Shown here: piece after piece, positions 47,678 to 57,090 of the stretch
Position numbering within the stretch: the first letter of the stretch is position 1
How the letters are laid out: each line of letters begins with the position of its first letter
Source: Bacillus sp. 165
GTDB taxonomy: Bacteria > Bacillota > Bacilli > Bacillales > Bacillaceae_G
Length of the DNA: 64,000 bases
Reading direction: 5' to 3'
NCBI RefSeq assembly: GCF_017742235.1
Contig: NZ_JAGHKQ010000004.1
Location: 62,001-126,000 of the forward strand
Notes under the pieces: generated by a model
Databases searched by the model: none
What the model was told of the DNA's origin: nothing
Seen by the model: the letters and a program-made list of their open reading frames with translations, nothing else
Translations under genes and position numbers: made by a program

Positions 47678-47878
47678 ATGTCAACAAATGATTATGTTAA
47701 ATTTGTTACGCAGCAATTTGTCACATATATGGATAGTCCAAAAGCTGATCGGCAACAAAAACGTGCGCAAAAGAGAATGGAAAAAGAACCGTTTCTGGTG
47801 AGATGGTTTGGCGTGCTGCCTCTTAGTGTTGCTCTATACTACCGTAAAATACACACACTAAAGAAGAAAGATGCTTAA
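47678..47878 (+). CDS. yqzE: YqzE family small protein
   Basis: 66 residues, basic, with RWFGVLPLSVALYY near 43-56 as the conserved core of the YqzE family. One weak hydrophobic segment. TTGGTGGTG precedes the ATG. It occurs just behind comG-aroK in Bacillus, as here; function unknown. Confidence 0.85.
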   Translation: MSTNDYVKFVTQQFVTYMDSPKADRQQKRAQKRMEKEPFLVRWFGVLPLSVALYYRKIHTLKKKDA

Positions 47879-47914
47879 GGATGTTTTGGGAAAAGTGGAA
47901 CGCAAGCATATGAT

Positions 47915-47957
47915 AAAATACGCTTACTCATTTATAAGAGAGGCGTATTTTTTTTGC
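47915..47957 (+). terminator. Terminator after yqzE
   Basis: Stem AAAATACGC / GCGTATTTT with a loop of about 19 bases, then eight T. Confidence 0.75.
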
Positions 47958-47995
47958 AATAAAAAATCCTGCTCGATGTGCAATCGGCAGGACAT

Positions 47996-48024
47996 AAAAG
48001 AAACAGCTTGTTGTTTCTTTTAGT
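47996..48024 (+). terminator. Second hairpin upstream of the 39-residue gene
   Basis: AAAAGAAACA / TGTTTCTTTT around a five-base loop; T-rich flank. May be a second terminator or belong to an opposing transcript. Confidence 0.6.
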
Positions 48025-48103
48025 TTAACCTCATTTCATTTTTTTATACGTATATTTTTAAATAAAAACGTCTATAGTTTATAAAAAAACTTGAGGTGAA
48101 ACG

Positions 48104-48223
48104 ATGGGAAAACAGAAACAGCTTCCAGCTTGGGCTTTAGTTACATTCAGTTTATGCGCGGGTATAGTCACTGGGTTACTTAGCTATATTATGTATACGG
48201 TTTTACAACTGCTAGGGAATTAA
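48104..48223 (+). CDS. 39-residue single-pass membrane protein
   Basis: ATG at 48104 follows TTGAGGTGAAA. Encodes MGKQKQLPAWALVTFSLCAG and continues IVTGLLSYIMYTVLQLLGN: a basic N-terminus and one membrane helix. Too short for routine calling, but the ribosome site is strong and a terminator lies 50 bases downstream. No family recognised. Confidence 0.6.
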   Translation: MGKQKQLPAWALVTFSLCAGIVTGLLSYIMYTVLQLLGN

Positions 48224-48271
48224 TTACTAGAGAAAATACTGTTCAAGCATATTTATGGTATAGAAAAAAGT

Positions 48272-48301
48272 TGAGTACAAATGTACTTGATTTTTTTATT
48301 T
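48272..48301 (+). terminator. Terminator after the 39-residue gene
   Basis: AGTACA / TGTACT hairpin then TTGATTTTTTT. Confidence 0.65.
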
Positions 48302-48568
48302 CTTACGTAAATAAGAAGGAATTGGGAACGAGATTATAGAATACACATACTACATAACTTATGGTTCAAACATTTTTTTGTGCAAACGATTGTCAGAGGG
48401 GATTGTTAGAGCAAATCGTTCACAAAATCTCCTTAAATTTCATGTGAAGATTATCTCAATGTTGCATTATAATAGAGCTAACCTGAATTTACTATTATAA
48501 AAAAGTTAATATATTGTGTACGTACGCAAAAATGTAAACGTTACCAAAAGGTGGGAGGTGAGGCATTG
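48302..48568. other. Intergenic stretch without a gene
   Basis: AT-rich, no supported frame. It holds the promoter region for the next small gene; nothing else seen. Confidence 0.5.
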
Positions 48569-48796
48569 ATGAGTAAATTTTTTGCTAATCATAAAGGAAT
48601 TTATGTAGAGGATGAAAAGCTGATCAAATATGCTGAAGCTATATATGGAAAAAACGGCAAATCAATCTTAGAAAATTTAATTGCGAAGGCTTCTATTCGA
48701 GTGAAGGATCGGTATCCTAATAAATCAGAGGAACAAATTTCTTATTTAGTAAACAGAGGTTTGCATGACATGCTTAGTAAATATGTGGAAGAATAA
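48569..48796 (+). CDS. Hypothetical helical protein, 75 residues
   Basis: ATG at 48569 follows GGGAGGTGAGG; starts MSKFFANHKGIYVEDEKLIK, all helix-prone, charged, no membrane segment. Followed by its own terminator. No family recognised; looks like a small conserved Bacillaceae orphan. Confidence 0.6.
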   Translation: MSKFFANHKGIYVEDEKLIKYAEAIYGKNGKSILENLIAKASIRVKDRYPNKSEEQISYLVNRGLHDMLSKYVEE

Positions 48797-48801
48797 AAGC
48801 G

Positions 48802-48830
48802 AGACACGGGCGAAGTGTCTTGTTTTTTTA
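48802..48830 (+). terminator. Terminator of the 75-residue gene
   Basis: AGACAC / GTGTCT hairpin then a run of T. Confidence 0.7.
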
Positions 48831-48913
48831 TGAGTAGCAGTCGCATTAAATGTGTATTATATCCTATGCATCTGCAGAAGATAGAAAAGCATATCAATTT
48901 GCTAGGAGGTGTC

Positions 48914-49063
48914 ATGATGAGTGAAGGGTCAGGCGGTTCAAAAAAGAATAAAGCAAGTGATGCCAACCATGTAAGTGCCCATACGAAAGCTTATCAAAAA
49001 AGGATGTCCAAGATTAACAACGAAGATCATAACGATGGTCGGAAATATAACGGTAAAATCTAA
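48914..49063 (+). CDS. Small polar protein, 49 residues
   Basis: ATG at 48914 (or 48917) follows TAGGAGGTGTC; encodes MMSEGSGGSKKNKASDANHV and a lysine/asparagine-rich tail. Highly hydrophilic and disordered-looking, similar in character to small spore-associated proteins, but no known family. A good terminator follows. The upstream in-frame ATG at 48815 has no site. Confidence 0.6.
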   Translation: MMSEGSGGSKKNKASDANHVSAHTKAYQKRMSKINNEDHNDGRKYNGKI

Positions 49064-49066
49064 AAA

Positions 49067-49101
49067 ATAAGAGCACGGAAATTCCCGTGCTCTTATTTTT
49101 A
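49067..49101 (+). terminator. Terminator of the small polar gene
   Basis: AATAAGAGCACGG / CCGTGCTCTTATT, then T run. Confidence 0.9.
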
Positions 49102-49200
49102 TCCAGTAGACTTACAGTTAAAGAAATAGATGAGGTCTGGTACACGATTAGGAGCAGTCTAAAAAATTTGCTTTTATAGTGATGCTCTTATGGGTTTCAG

Positions 49201-49998
49201 TTATATGCGGCCTCTCGTTAAATAAAAAAGCCCGCTATTAATGAATGTAATGTTGATTTTTGGTTCGTACTGTTCTTGCAATGCTGCTTTCTCCGTTTCA
49301 TAACTCTCAGGAAGTTTCTCAACATCTTCATAAAATTGTTGTAAAAGCTTTAAATCATGATTCCATCGTTCTCTTGCAGCGTCTGCCCAAGAATGATCAT
49401 CCTCAGCTATGTTTGCCTTTACAGCTTGTTCTATGCGTATGAGTCCGCTTTGCGGTTTAATCAATGGAGCTAGTGTAAAGCAAAAGTCTGGGATTTTTGG
49501 TGTAAGCGGTAATGATCGGACAGTTTCATGAAAGTTGTCAATGATGGTACCGGTGATTAAATGTAAGCCGTATGAGAACAATATATCTTTTTTTCTGTCG
49601 CATTGATAGGAAACCTTCATATTGACGCCGAGCCAAGGATCTAAGGGGAGGTTTTGCATACCACCATTAGACCGGACATCTTCGTATAAGCGTATGTAAC
49701 TGCCAAGTTCACGAACAGCAGAAAACACTTGGTGAAGACGAGGGGATCCGTAATGAATAACGTCCCCTTTTACCTCTTCAGGAACTTTAGTTTGGTCCGT
49801 AATGAAGGTCAAGCGCATAGGGTTCGGGGTTCCCCCCGTTTTTTCAAGATAGTGCCAGTAAAAGGGGCGATTCATCAGCATTTTGTCCATCTCTACGGTC
49901 AACTGAACATCAATAAAGAAAGGATTCCGTTCAAAAATTTCACAGTGATTTGCTTCGAAAAAACGAGTTAAGTAGTCATGAATTTCATGTTGCTGCAT
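49201..49998 (-). CDS. yqhG: YqhG family protein
   Basis: 265 residues from ATG 49998. It overlaps the end of yqhH by 14 bases on the same strand, giving translational coupling. Starts MQQHEIHDYLTRFFEANHCE with a conserved PFYWHYLEKTG motif near 46-56. In Bacillus subtilis yqhG and yqhH form the same pair beside gcvT. Function unknown. A longer in-frame start at 50121 lies inside yqhH and is rejected. Confidence 0.85.
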   Translation of the reverse strand: MQQHEIHDYLTRFFEANHCEIFERNPFFIDVQLTVEMDKMLMNRPFYWHYLEKTGGTPNPMRLTFITDQTKVPEEVKGDVIHYGSPRLHQVFSAVRELGSYIRLYEDVRSNGGMQNLPLDPWLGVNMKVSYQCDRKKDILFSYGLHLITGTIIDNFHETVRSLPLTPKIPDFCFTLAPLIKPQSGLIRIEQAVKANIAEDDHSWADAARERWNHDLKLLQQFYEDVEKLPESYETEKAALQEQYEPKINITFINSGLFYLTRGRI

Positions 49999-51667
49999 AA
50001 CGGTCAACCTCTTTTGTATTGCGCTGTGCAAATTCGATAATGGATGTAAGATTATCCATTTTAATTCGAATTTCACCTTCGCTTTTGGAATTTGTAAAAA
50101 TTTCTTGAATATGATTTTCAATATTTTTCATGTCAATTCGTGTAAGAATTTCATCTAGTTCCCCAATGACTCGTTCAAATAAATTAATTTTTTCGTATAG
50201 AAGCTTTAGTATATGCTCTTCAATTGTTTGCTTTGTTGCGAGATTGTATATATGTACATCGTGTTTTTGTCCTAATCGGTGAATCCGCCCTATTCGTTGT
50301 TCCAGGCGCATCGGATTCCAAGGAAGATCGTAATTAATCATATGGTTACAAAACTGAAGGTTAATTCCTTCACCTCCTGCTTCTGTTGCAATTAGAACTT
50401 GAGCATGATTTTGGAATAATTCTTTCATCCAATCTTTTTTTCCGCGTTTAAATCCGCCCCGAAAGGGAACTGATGAAATCCCATGCTGTTTTAAAAACCA
50501 TTGCAAATACATTTGAGATGCGCGGTACTCGGTAAAAATTACGACTTTATCTCCAATTTCCTTAATAATCTCAAGTGCTTTATTTGCTTTAGTGTTAGAA
50601 GGGATTACATTGATTTTTTCCATTAAAAGTTCAATATGGGGTTCCATTTTATAGTGTTCATTTTCTCGCATTCTTTTTTCCACGAGCTTTTTTAAAGAGA
50701 AATAAACAGCTTCTCTGCTGCTGCAGGCTTCTCGCTTCAATGTTAAGGAGGAAAAAGCAGAAGTAAAGGCATTTTCATCCTGCCAGGATTCAATTGCATC
50801 GTATAATCCTTTTTCCTCCTCGTTAAATTCAACGAACATCGTATGAACATGGCGTTTTGGCCAACCGATTCCCGTATCATTGCGCCGGTTTCGTACCATT
50901 ACTTTGTTAATGAGTTCTTTTAAATGCTGATCTGTTTCAATCGTACGATTTTTAGAAGCGTAATATTCTTCGAAGTTAGATTGATTTCCAAGATGACCGG
51001 GTTTTAATAAAGATACAAGGTTGAAAATTTCATCAATTCGGTTTTGAATAGGAGTTGCTGTTAATAACAAACAAAATTTCTTTTTTAGTAGTTGGGCAAA
51101 TTCATAGTTTTTTGTTTTATTGTTTTTCAGTTTGTGTGCCTCATCGATGATAATTAAGTCATATTCCTGATTTAACACAATATCTCGGTGCGGTGCCCGT
51201 TTTGCTGTATCAATAGAAGAAACAATTACATCACATTGCTCCCAGGAATAGCTTTTTCGCTGTGCAATGGCAGGAATATAAAACTTTGTGTTCAGTTCGT
51301 ATGCCCATTGAGAAACGAGAGAAGCGGGAACTAATATTAATACTTTTTTTACAAGACCCCGAATCATATATTCTTTTAAAATCAATCCTGCTTCAATGGT
51401 CTTCCCAAGTCCTACTTCATCTGCCAAAATAGCTTTTCCATTCATTTGTTCAATTACAGTTGTTGCTACCTCCAATTGGTGAGGCAATGGAGTTAAATCA
51501 GGCAAATGTTTTGGCGCTTGTAATCCTTCGAATTTAGGGATGAGAAGGCGTTTTTCGGTTTCAAATGCCAGATTATATAGCTCCCAATTTGACCATGGAC
51601 CATCATCTTGCACTCGTGTTAAAAAGTCATCCTGCCACGTACGGTCAACATTAATTTCAACGTTCAT
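49985..51667 (-). CDS. yqhH: SNF2-family helicase YqhH
   Basis: 560-residue SWI2/SNF2 ATPase. Walker A ADEVGLGKTIEAG near 81-93, DEAH box IIIDEAHKLKN near 170-180, and helicase C motif VI QRIGRIHRLGQ near 469-479. Start chosen at ATG 51667 after AAAGGCGGGAT; ATG 51709 is also in frame. Similar to RapA-like remodellers; target unknown. Divergent from gcvT and coupled to yqhG. Confidence 0.88.
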   Translation of the reverse strand: MNVEINVDRTWQDDFLTRVQDDGPWSNWELYNLAFETEKRLLIPKFEGLQAPKHLPDLTPLPHQLEVATTVIEQMNGKAILADEVGLGKTIEAGLILKEYMIRGLVKKVLILVPASLVSQWAYELNTKFYIPAIAQRKSYSWEQCDVIVSSIDTAKRAPHRDIVLNQEYDLIIIDEAHKLKNNKTKNYEFAQLLKKKFCLLLTATPIQNRIDEIFNLVSLLKPGHLGNQSNFEEYYASKNRTIETDQHLKELINKVMVRNRRNDTGIGWPKRHVHTMFVEFNEEEKGLYDAIESWQDENAFTSAFSSLTLKREACSSREAVYFSLKKLVEKRMRENEHYKMEPHIELLMEKINVIPSNTKANKALEIIKEIGDKVVIFTEYRASQMYLQWFLKQHGISSVPFRGGFKRGKKDWMKELFQNHAQVLIATEAGGEGINLQFCNHMINYDLPWNPMRLEQRIGRIHRLGQKHDVHIYNLATKQTIEEHILKLLYEKINLFERVIGELDEILTRIDMKNIENHIQEIFTNSKSEGEIRIKMDNLTSIIEFAQRNTKEVDRYAAT

Positions 51668-51778
51668 GTGCCAAATCCCGCCTTTTTCTGTTAAATATAA
51701 AATTTCCATATAATTTTTTAATTATTTTTTATGTTAGAATATTGCCGAAATATGATGAAAAATGTTAGGATAATGTTG

Positions 51779-51802
51779 TACGAAAGATATATATCTTTCG
51801 TA
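51779..51802. promoter_or_regulatory. 24-bp perfect palindrome in the yqhH-gcvT intergenic region
   Basis: TACGAAAGATAT joined to its exact reverse complement ATATCTTTCGTA, with no loop. Better suited to a dimeric DNA-binding protein than to an RNA hairpin. It lies between the divergent yqhH and gcvT genes. No terminator tail. Confidence 0.6.
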
Positions 51803-51846
51803 TTTTATCCCGAATTCAGCATTTTTATTTACGCTTTCATAAAAAA

Positions 51847-51865
51847 ATGCGGAATGATTCCGTAT
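51847..51865 (+). other. Short inverted repeat in the gcvT leader
   Basis: ATGCGGAA / TTCCGTAT with a three-base loop (one G-U). No T run, so not a terminator. Confidence 0.4.
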
Positions 51866-51908
51866 ATCCCAGTATTTTTATTAGGGAATGTTTAGTTGTT
51901 TTAGTATA

Positions 51909-51930
51909 AAAACTATATTTTTATAGTTTT
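51909..51930 (+). other. AT-rich hairpin just before the gcvT ribosome site
   Basis: AAAACTATA / TATAGTTTT with loop TTTT, ending about 10 bases before GGGGGAAGG of gcvT. Could be a weak terminator or a translation-level element; not a glycine riboswitch. Confidence 0.45.
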
Positions 51931-51953
51931 TCATAGATAAGGGGGAAGGCAAA

Positions 51954-53054
51954 ATGATAACGTTGAATCGCACACCTTTATACGATGCATACGCGAAGTA
52001 TGGAGCAAAAACAATTGACTTTGGCGGGTGGGAGCTTCCGGTACAATTTTCAAGTATTAAGGAAGAACATGAAGCTGTCCGCACTATTGCAGGATTATTT
52101 GATGTATCGCATATGGGGGAAATCGAAGTAAAAGGAGCAGACAGCCTTGCTTTTTTACAAGAAATGATGACAAATGATGTATCTCTACTAAAAGACGGCG
52201 GTGCACAGTATACCGCAATGTGTTATGAAAATGCGGGAACAGTAGATGATTTATTAGTCTACAAAAAAGCGGATAATGATTATTTATTAGTTGTAAATGC
52301 TTCTAATATTGAAAAAGATTATGAGTGGCTTGTTTCTCATGTGAAAGGGAATGTAACAGTAACAAACATTTCTTCTGAAATGGGACAGCTTGCTTTGCAA
52401 GGTCCGAAGGCTGAAGAGATTTTACAGAAATTAACTTCAGAAAATTTAAGCGAAATTAAATTCTTTAAATTTAAAGAAAATGTAAATATTGATGGCATTT
52501 TTGCCCTTGTTTCTCGTACGGGTTATACGGGAGAAGATGGATTTGAAATTTACTGTAAGAGTGAAGATGCTCCCGTACTTTGGGACAAGCTGCTTGAAGC
52601 TGGCAAGGAAGATGGATTAAAGCCATGCGGATTAGGAGCTCGTGATACTCTTCGTTTTGAAGCGACATTAGCTTTATACGGACAAGAATTGACAAAAGAT
52701 ATTACTCCAATTGAAGCAGGTATTGGTTTCGCTGTAAAAACAAATAAAGAAATGCCATTCATGGGGAAAGAAGTATTAAAAGACCAAAAGGAAAACGGTG
52801 CTTCTCGTAAATTAGTCGGTATTGAAATGATCGACCGCGGTATTCCTAGAAGCCATTATGAAGTATTTGTTGGAGATACAAAGATTGGAGAAGTAACAAG
52901 CGGTACTCAATCTCCTACATTAAAGAAAAATATTGGTCTTGCCTTGTTGAATAAAGAATACACAGCAATTGGTACCGAAGTAGAAGTACAAATTCGTAAC
53001 AAAAAGTTAAAAGCTGTAGTTGTTCCAATACCATTCTATAAGCGTTCAAAGTAA
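51954..53054 (+). CDS. gcvT: Aminomethyltransferase GcvT (T-protein)
   Basis: Glycine cleavage T-protein, which transfers the methylene group to THF. 366 residues, with [20 protein letters not shown] near 22-41, the folate-site Asp in DLLVYKK, and the [13 protein letters not shown] motif. GGGGGAAGG precedes the ATG. First gene of gcvT-gcvPA-gcvPB. The leader lacks the tandem glycine riboswitch usual in Bacillus. Confidence 0.95.
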   Translation: MITLNRTPLYDAYAKYGAKTIDFGGWELPVQFSSIKEEHEAVRTIAGLFDVSHMGEIEVKGADSLAFLQEMMTNDVSLLKDGGAQYTAMCYENAGTVDDLLVYKKADNDYLLVVNASNIEKDYEWLVSHVKGNVTVTNISSEMGQLALQGPKAEEILQKLTSENLSEIKFFKFKENVNIDGIFALVSRTGYTGEDGFEIYCKSEDAPVLWDKLLEAGKEDGLKPCGLGARDTLRFEATLALYGQELTKDITPIEAGIGFAVKTNKEMPFMGKEVLKDQKENGASRKLVGIEMIDRGIPRSHYEVFVGDTKIGEVTSGTQSPTLKKNIGLALLNKEYTAIGTEVEVQIRNKKLKAVVVPIPFYKRSK

Positions 53055-53085
53055 AATACTGAGTAGTGGGAGAGGGGTAAAATTC

Positions 53086-54429
53086 ATGTTGCATCGTTAT
53101 CTTCCTATGACAGAAGAAGACAAAAAAGAAATGTTAAATACAATTGGTGTAGAGTCAATCGAGGAACTGTTTTCAGATATTCCCGAAAGTGTAAAGTTTA
53201 AAGGTGAATTAAATATCAAACCGGCAAAATCTGAACCGCAACTTGCAAAAGAACTTTCTGAGTTGGCAAGCAAGAATGCAAATGTCAAAGAATATGCTTC
53301 TTTTTTAGGTGCAGGTGTATATGACCATTACAATCCAATCATTGTAGATCATGTACTTTCTCGTTCTGAGTTTTATACAGCTTACACGCCGTATCAGCCA
53401 GAAATTTCTCAAGGAGAATTACAAGCTATCTTTGAATACCAAACAATGATTTGTGAGCTAACTGGTATGGATGTTGCGAATTCCTCTATGTATGATGGAG
53501 GTACTGCACTTGCTGAAGCAGCTATGCTAGCAGCAGGACATACACGCAAAAGCAAAATCTTAGTTTCCAAAGCTGTTCATCCGGAAACAAGAGATGTTTT
53601 ACACACTTATGCAAAAGGTCAACGTTTGGAAGTAGTCGAAATTGATACTAAAGACGGTATGACAGATTTAGAAATGCTTCAAAATGAAATGAATGAAAAC
53701 GTAGCTTGTGTAGTTGTTCAATATCCAAACTTCTTTGGTCAAGTAGAGAAATTGGCTGATATTGAAAAGATTGCTCATCAGCATAAAGGATTATTTGTTG
53801 TATCAAGCAACCCACTTGCACTAGGCGTGTTAACTCCTCCAGGAAAATTAGGGGCTGATATTGTAGTAGGAGATGCTCAACCGTTCGGTATCCCAACTCA
53901 ATTTGGAGGACCGCACTGCGGATACTTTACTACTACTAAGGCGCTTATGCGTAAAATTCCAGGACGTCTTGTAGGAGAAACAAAAGACTTAGATGGACGC
54001 CGCGGCTTTGTATTAACACTGCAAGCGCGTGAACAGCATATCCGTCGTGATAAAGCGACTTCAAACATTTGCTCTAACCAGGCATTAAATGCCCTTGCTG
54101 CATCAGTAGCAATGACAGCGCTTGGTAAACAAGGTGTCAAAGAGATGGCAATGCAAAATATTGCAAAAACACAATACGCGAAAAAGCAATTTGAGCAAAA
54201 TGGTTTCACAGTTGCTTTCAACGGGCCATGCTTTAATGAAATCGTTGTAGATTGCAAACGCTCTGTAAAAGAAGTAAATGCTGCATTGTTGCAAACTGGA
54301 ATTATCGGTGGCTATGATCTTGGTGAATATTACCCCGAGCTTACAAATCATATGTTAATTGCTGTAACAGAACTTCGTACGAAAGAAGAAATTGACATGC
54401 TTGTGAAGGAAATGGGGGATAACAAATGA
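53086..54429 (+). CDS. gcvPA: Glycine dehydrogenase subunit 1 GcvPA
   Basis: One half of the split PLP-dependent P-protein of the glycine cleavage system. 447 residues from ATG 53086 after GAGAGGGG; an earlier in-frame ATG lies inside gcvT. Starts [17 protein letters not shown] and has [23 protein letters not shown] and the region [10 protein letters not shown]. Overlaps gcvPB by four bases (ATGATG). Confidence 0.94.
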   Translation: MLHRYLPMTEEDKKEMLNTIGVESIEELFSDIPESVKFKGELNIKPAKSEPQLAKELSELASKNANVKEYASFLGAGVYDHYNPIIVDHVLSRSEFYTAYTPYQPEISQGELQAIFEYQTMICELTGMDVANSSMYDGGTALAEAAMLAAGHTRKSKILVSKAVHPETRDVLHTYAKGQRLEVVEIDTKDGMTDLEMLQNEMNENVACVVVQYPNFFGQVEKLADIEKIAHQHKGLFVVSSNPLALGVLTPPGKLGADIVVGDAQPFGIPTQFGGPHCGYFTTTKALMRKIPGRLVGETKDLDGRRGFVLTLQAREQHIRRDKATSNICSNQALNALAASVAMTALGKQGVKEMAMQNIAKTQYAKKQFEQNGFTVAFNGPCFNEIVVDCKRSVKEVNAALLQTGIIGGYDLGEYYPELTNHMLIAVTELRTKEEIDMLVKEMGDNK

Positions 54430-55886
54430 TGAATAAAGATCAGTCGCTTATTTTTGAAGTAAGCAAGCCAGGCCGTATTGGATATAGCTTGCCTCCGTTA
54501 GATGTAGAAGAAGTACAGTTGGATACTTTGTTTGAACAAGATTATATTCGTCAAGATGAGCCAGAACTTCCAGAAGTATCTGAGCTTGACATTATGCGTC
54601 ATTACACAGCGTTATCTAAGCGTAACCATGGTGTAGATTCTGGATTTTATCCGCTTGGCTCTTGTACAATGAAGTACAATCCAAAGATTAATGAGAATGT
54701 GGCGCGCTTCCCAGGATTTGCGCACATTCATCCGTTGCAAGATGAAAGTACAGTGCAAGGTGCATTGGAATTAATGTATGATTTGCAAGAGCACTTAAAA
54801 GAAATCACTGGTATGGATGAAGTAACTCTTCAACCAGCAGCTGGCGCTCACGGTGAGTGGACAGGTTTAATGTTAATTCGTGCATATCATGAAGCTAATA
54901 ATGATTACAAACGTACGAAGGTTATCGTTCCTGATTCTGCTCACGGCACAAATCCTGCATCTGCAACAGTAGCAGGTCTTGAGACAATCACAGTTAAATC
55001 CGATGAAAATGGATTAGTAGATTTAGAGGATTTAAAACGAGTAGTTGGGGAAGATACAGCTGCGTTAATGCTGACTAACCCTAATACACTTGGTCTGTTT
55101 GAAGAAAACATTTTAGAAATGGCGAAAATTGTCCACGAAGCTGGCGGTAAATTATATTATGATGGAGCGAATTTAAATGCCGTTTTAAGTAAAGCACGTC
55201 CTGGGGATATGGGCTTTGATGTAGTGCATTTAAACCTTCATAAAACATTTACAGGTCCGCACGGAGGCGGTGGTCCAGGTTCTGGTCCAGTAGGTGTGAA
55301 AGCAGACTTAATTCCATTCTTGCCAAAACCAGTATTAGAAAAAACAGAAAATGGCTACCGCTTTAACTATGATCGTCCGCAAGCTATCGGTCGAGTAAAA
55401 CCATACTATGGAAACTTTGGTATCAATGTTCGTGCGTATACTTATATCCGTTCTATGGGACCAGACGGTTTAAAACAAGTAACCGAGTATGCAGTATTAA
55501 ATGCTAACTATATGATGAGACGTTTAGAGCCTTATTTTGACCTTCCTTATAACAGGCATTGTAAGCATGAATTTGTACTTTCCGGACGTCGTCAGAAGAA
55601 GCTTGGCGTGCGTGCTCTTGATATTGCGAAGCGTCTGTTAGACTTTGGTTACCATCCACCGACAATTTACTTCCCATTAAATGTGGAAGAATGTATGATG
55701 ATTGAACCGACGGAGACAGAATCAAAAGAAACGCTGGATGCATTCATCGAGGCTATGATTCAAATTGCAAAAGAAGCAGAAGAAACACCAGAAGTGGTGC
55801 AAGAAGCTCCTTATAATACAGTTGTAAATCGTATGGATGAAACAATGGCTGCACGTAAGCCGATTTTACGTTATCAAAAAGCATAA
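54426..55886 (+). CDS. gcvPB: Glycine dehydrogenase subunit 2 GcvPB
   Basis: PLP-bearing half of the P-protein, 486 residues. The Schiff-base lysine is in [18 protein letters not shown] near residue 271; [10 protein letters not shown] near 77-86 is also typical. Together with GcvPA it decarboxylates glycine onto the lipoyl H-protein, which is not encoded here. Coupled to gcvPA. A terminator ends the operon. Confidence 0.95.
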   Translation: MMNKDQSLIFEVSKPGRIGYSLPPLDVEEVQLDTLFEQDYIRQDEPELPEVSELDIMRHYTALSKRNHGVDSGFYPLGSCTMKYNPKINENVARFPGFAHIHPLQDESTVQGALELMYDLQEHLKEITGMDEVTLQPAAGAHGEWTGLMLIRAYHEANNDYKRTKVIVPDSAHGTNPASATVAGLETITVKSDENGLVDLEDLKRVVGEDTAALMLTNPNTLGLFEENILEMAKIVHEAGGKLYYDGANLNAVLSKARPGDMGFDVVHLNLHKTFTGPHGGGGPGSGPVGVKADLIPFLPKPVLEKTENGYRFNYDRPQAIGRVKPYYGNFGINVRAYTYIRSMGPDGLKQVTEYAVLNANYMMRRLEPYFDLPYNRHCKHEFVLSGRRQKKLGVRALDIAKRLLDFGYHPPTIYFPLNVEECMMIEPTETESKETLDAFIEAMIQIAKEAEETPEVVQEAPYNTVVNRMDETMAARKPILRYQKA

Positions 55887-55890
55887 GTTT

Positions 55891-55926
55891 AAAAAAGCTT
55901 GCCTTATTTTAAGGCGAGCTTTTTTA
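55891..55926 (+). terminator. Terminator of the gcv operon
   Basis: Stem AAAGCT-GCCTT / AAGGC-AGCTTT and a T run. Confidence 0.85.
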
Positions 55927-56254
55927 CTTTGTTTAAAAATTAACTTGCATGGTGAATCAAAATGGAATAGGATTTCTTAACTATAGATCTATACTCTATT
56001 CCTGTTGGTTTTTATCGTGCAATGGATATTGGCTGATGCTAAAAGACTCGTGAATAAGCAGCTCAATTATAAAATAATAGGATACATGTTCACAGCAGCA
56101 TAAATTTTTAACAAAACTATAACAAAAGCGATGGTTTTTGTGATTGAATGAGAATTATTATTATTATATACTGAGAGGGACAAATTCCAATAGGTTTGAT
56201 AGGTATATATACACTCGATATGTGAATGTTTGAACTTTTCGGGAGGGGACATGA
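55927..56254. other. Intergenic stretch without a gene
   Basis: About 330 AT-rich bases between the gcv terminator and the next small gene. I see no supported coding frame or RNA motif. Confidence 0.5.
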
Positions 56255-56473
56255 GTGAACTTTAAGAGATACCAGTTGACGTATCACTTAGCAAATGGAA
56301 GTATAATAGGAGATATAAAAGAGTTTTACTATAAGGATAAATCAAAAATGCTAGAGCGAGTGATTCAGCACGTTACAAAAAATGAACGTATCACGGCTAT
56401 AGACAGTACGGGATCACTCATTCCTATACGCTGTAAGGAAATTGTGAAGGTTCAATTAAATTACTTAGGCTGA
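56255..56473 (+). CDS. Hypothetical 72-residue protein
   Basis: GTG start after CGGGAGGGGAC. Starts MNFKRYQLTYHLANGSIIGD; a soluble beta-rich small protein with IRCKEIVKVQLNYLG end. No family recognised. Begins an accessory insert between gcvPB and yqhL. Followed about 45 bases later by another small gene. Confidence 0.55.
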   Translation: MNFKRYQLTYHLANGSIIGDIKEFYYKDKSKMLERVIQHVTKNERITAIDSTGSLIPIRCKEIVKVQLNYLG

Positions 56474-56520
56474 GATAAGAGGATGAGTGTGAGTAATGAA
56501 TGAAAAGAAAGGAATAGACT

Positions 56521-56712
56521 ATGCGAGAGAAAATTAGTTTTTATTTATTTGTTTTCTTATTTTTAACGGTAGGGGCATTAACTATTTGTGTCATTCTAGA
56601 TACAGGCTGGTATACATCTGTCAATCCTGTTTTATTAGTATTGATGTACATAGGCACAGGTATTATCAGCTTTGGAATGAGAGAGGAAATGTTAAATCAG
56701 TTTGAAAAATAG
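56521..56712 (+). CDS. Small two-pass membrane protein
   Basis: 63 residues with two hydrophobic segments, about 6-26 and 34-53, and a charged C-terminus (REEMLNQFEK). AAAGGAAT precedes the ATG. Followed by a terminator; may be co-transcribed with the 72-residue gene upstream. No family recognised. Confidence 0.6.
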   Translation: MREKISFYLFVFLFLTVGALTICVILDTGWYTSVNPVLLVLMYIGTGIISFGMREEMLNQFEK

Positions 56713-56715
56713 CAA

Positions 56716-56746
56716 AACAAGTCAGCAGCTGACAAGCTGACTTGTT
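56716..56746 (+). terminator. Terminator after the small membrane gene
   Basis: ACAAGTCAGC / GCTGACTTGT with a loop of nine bases and a T-rich flank. Confidence 0.8.
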
Positions 56747-56910
56747 CATTGTCTATTTGTCTTTATTTCGATTATTGACTCGTTAGGCGGCATGACCTCT
56801 TCTGATAGATATATAAACTTTATACAATAATACAACGTACTTGTAATGAGTATGGAAGATACAAGAAACAAAAAGAAGAGTAAGATACGTTTATGAACAA
56901 TGCTTTCCAT
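56746..56910 (-). CDS. Possible 54-residue membrane protein
   Basis: Minus-strand ATG at 56910 encodes MESIVHKRILLFFLFLVSSI and continues through one hydrophobic helix to a charged tail ending KTNRQ. AAAAGGAG lies upstream but at a long distance (about 12 bases). It converges on the terminator at 56716. Weakly supported. Confidence 0.4.
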   Translation of the reverse strand: MESIVHKRILLFFLFLVSSILITSTLYYCIKFIYLSEEVMPPNESIIEIKTNRQ

Positions 56911-56959
56911 ACAGCTTTGTTTCTCCTTTTGTAATTATTACTTATAGGTTACGTTATAT

Positions 56960-57012
56960 AGAAAGGAAAAAGACAGTTACTTGTTTCCATAAGTGCTGTC
57001 TTTTTCCTTTCT
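56960..57012. repeat. 17-bp perfect inverted repeat with inner stem
   Basis: AGAAAGGAAAAAGACAG at 56960-56976 and its exact complement at 56996-57012, with a second inner pairing TTACTT / AAGTG in the 19-base loop. No gene immediately upstream on either strand ends here. Could be a terminator, a processed small RNA or a remnant of a repeat element. Confidence 0.6.
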
Positions 57013-57090
57013 GTATTTATTAATGAAAAGTATAGAATTAGAAGGAGTTTTTGTAAAAACAGATAAGGTATAAATAAGGAGGGGAGAAGG

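Noticed and set aside
51710..51953. Glycine riboswitch expected before gcvT
   Set aside because: I looked for the conserved aptamer core on both strands and did not find it.
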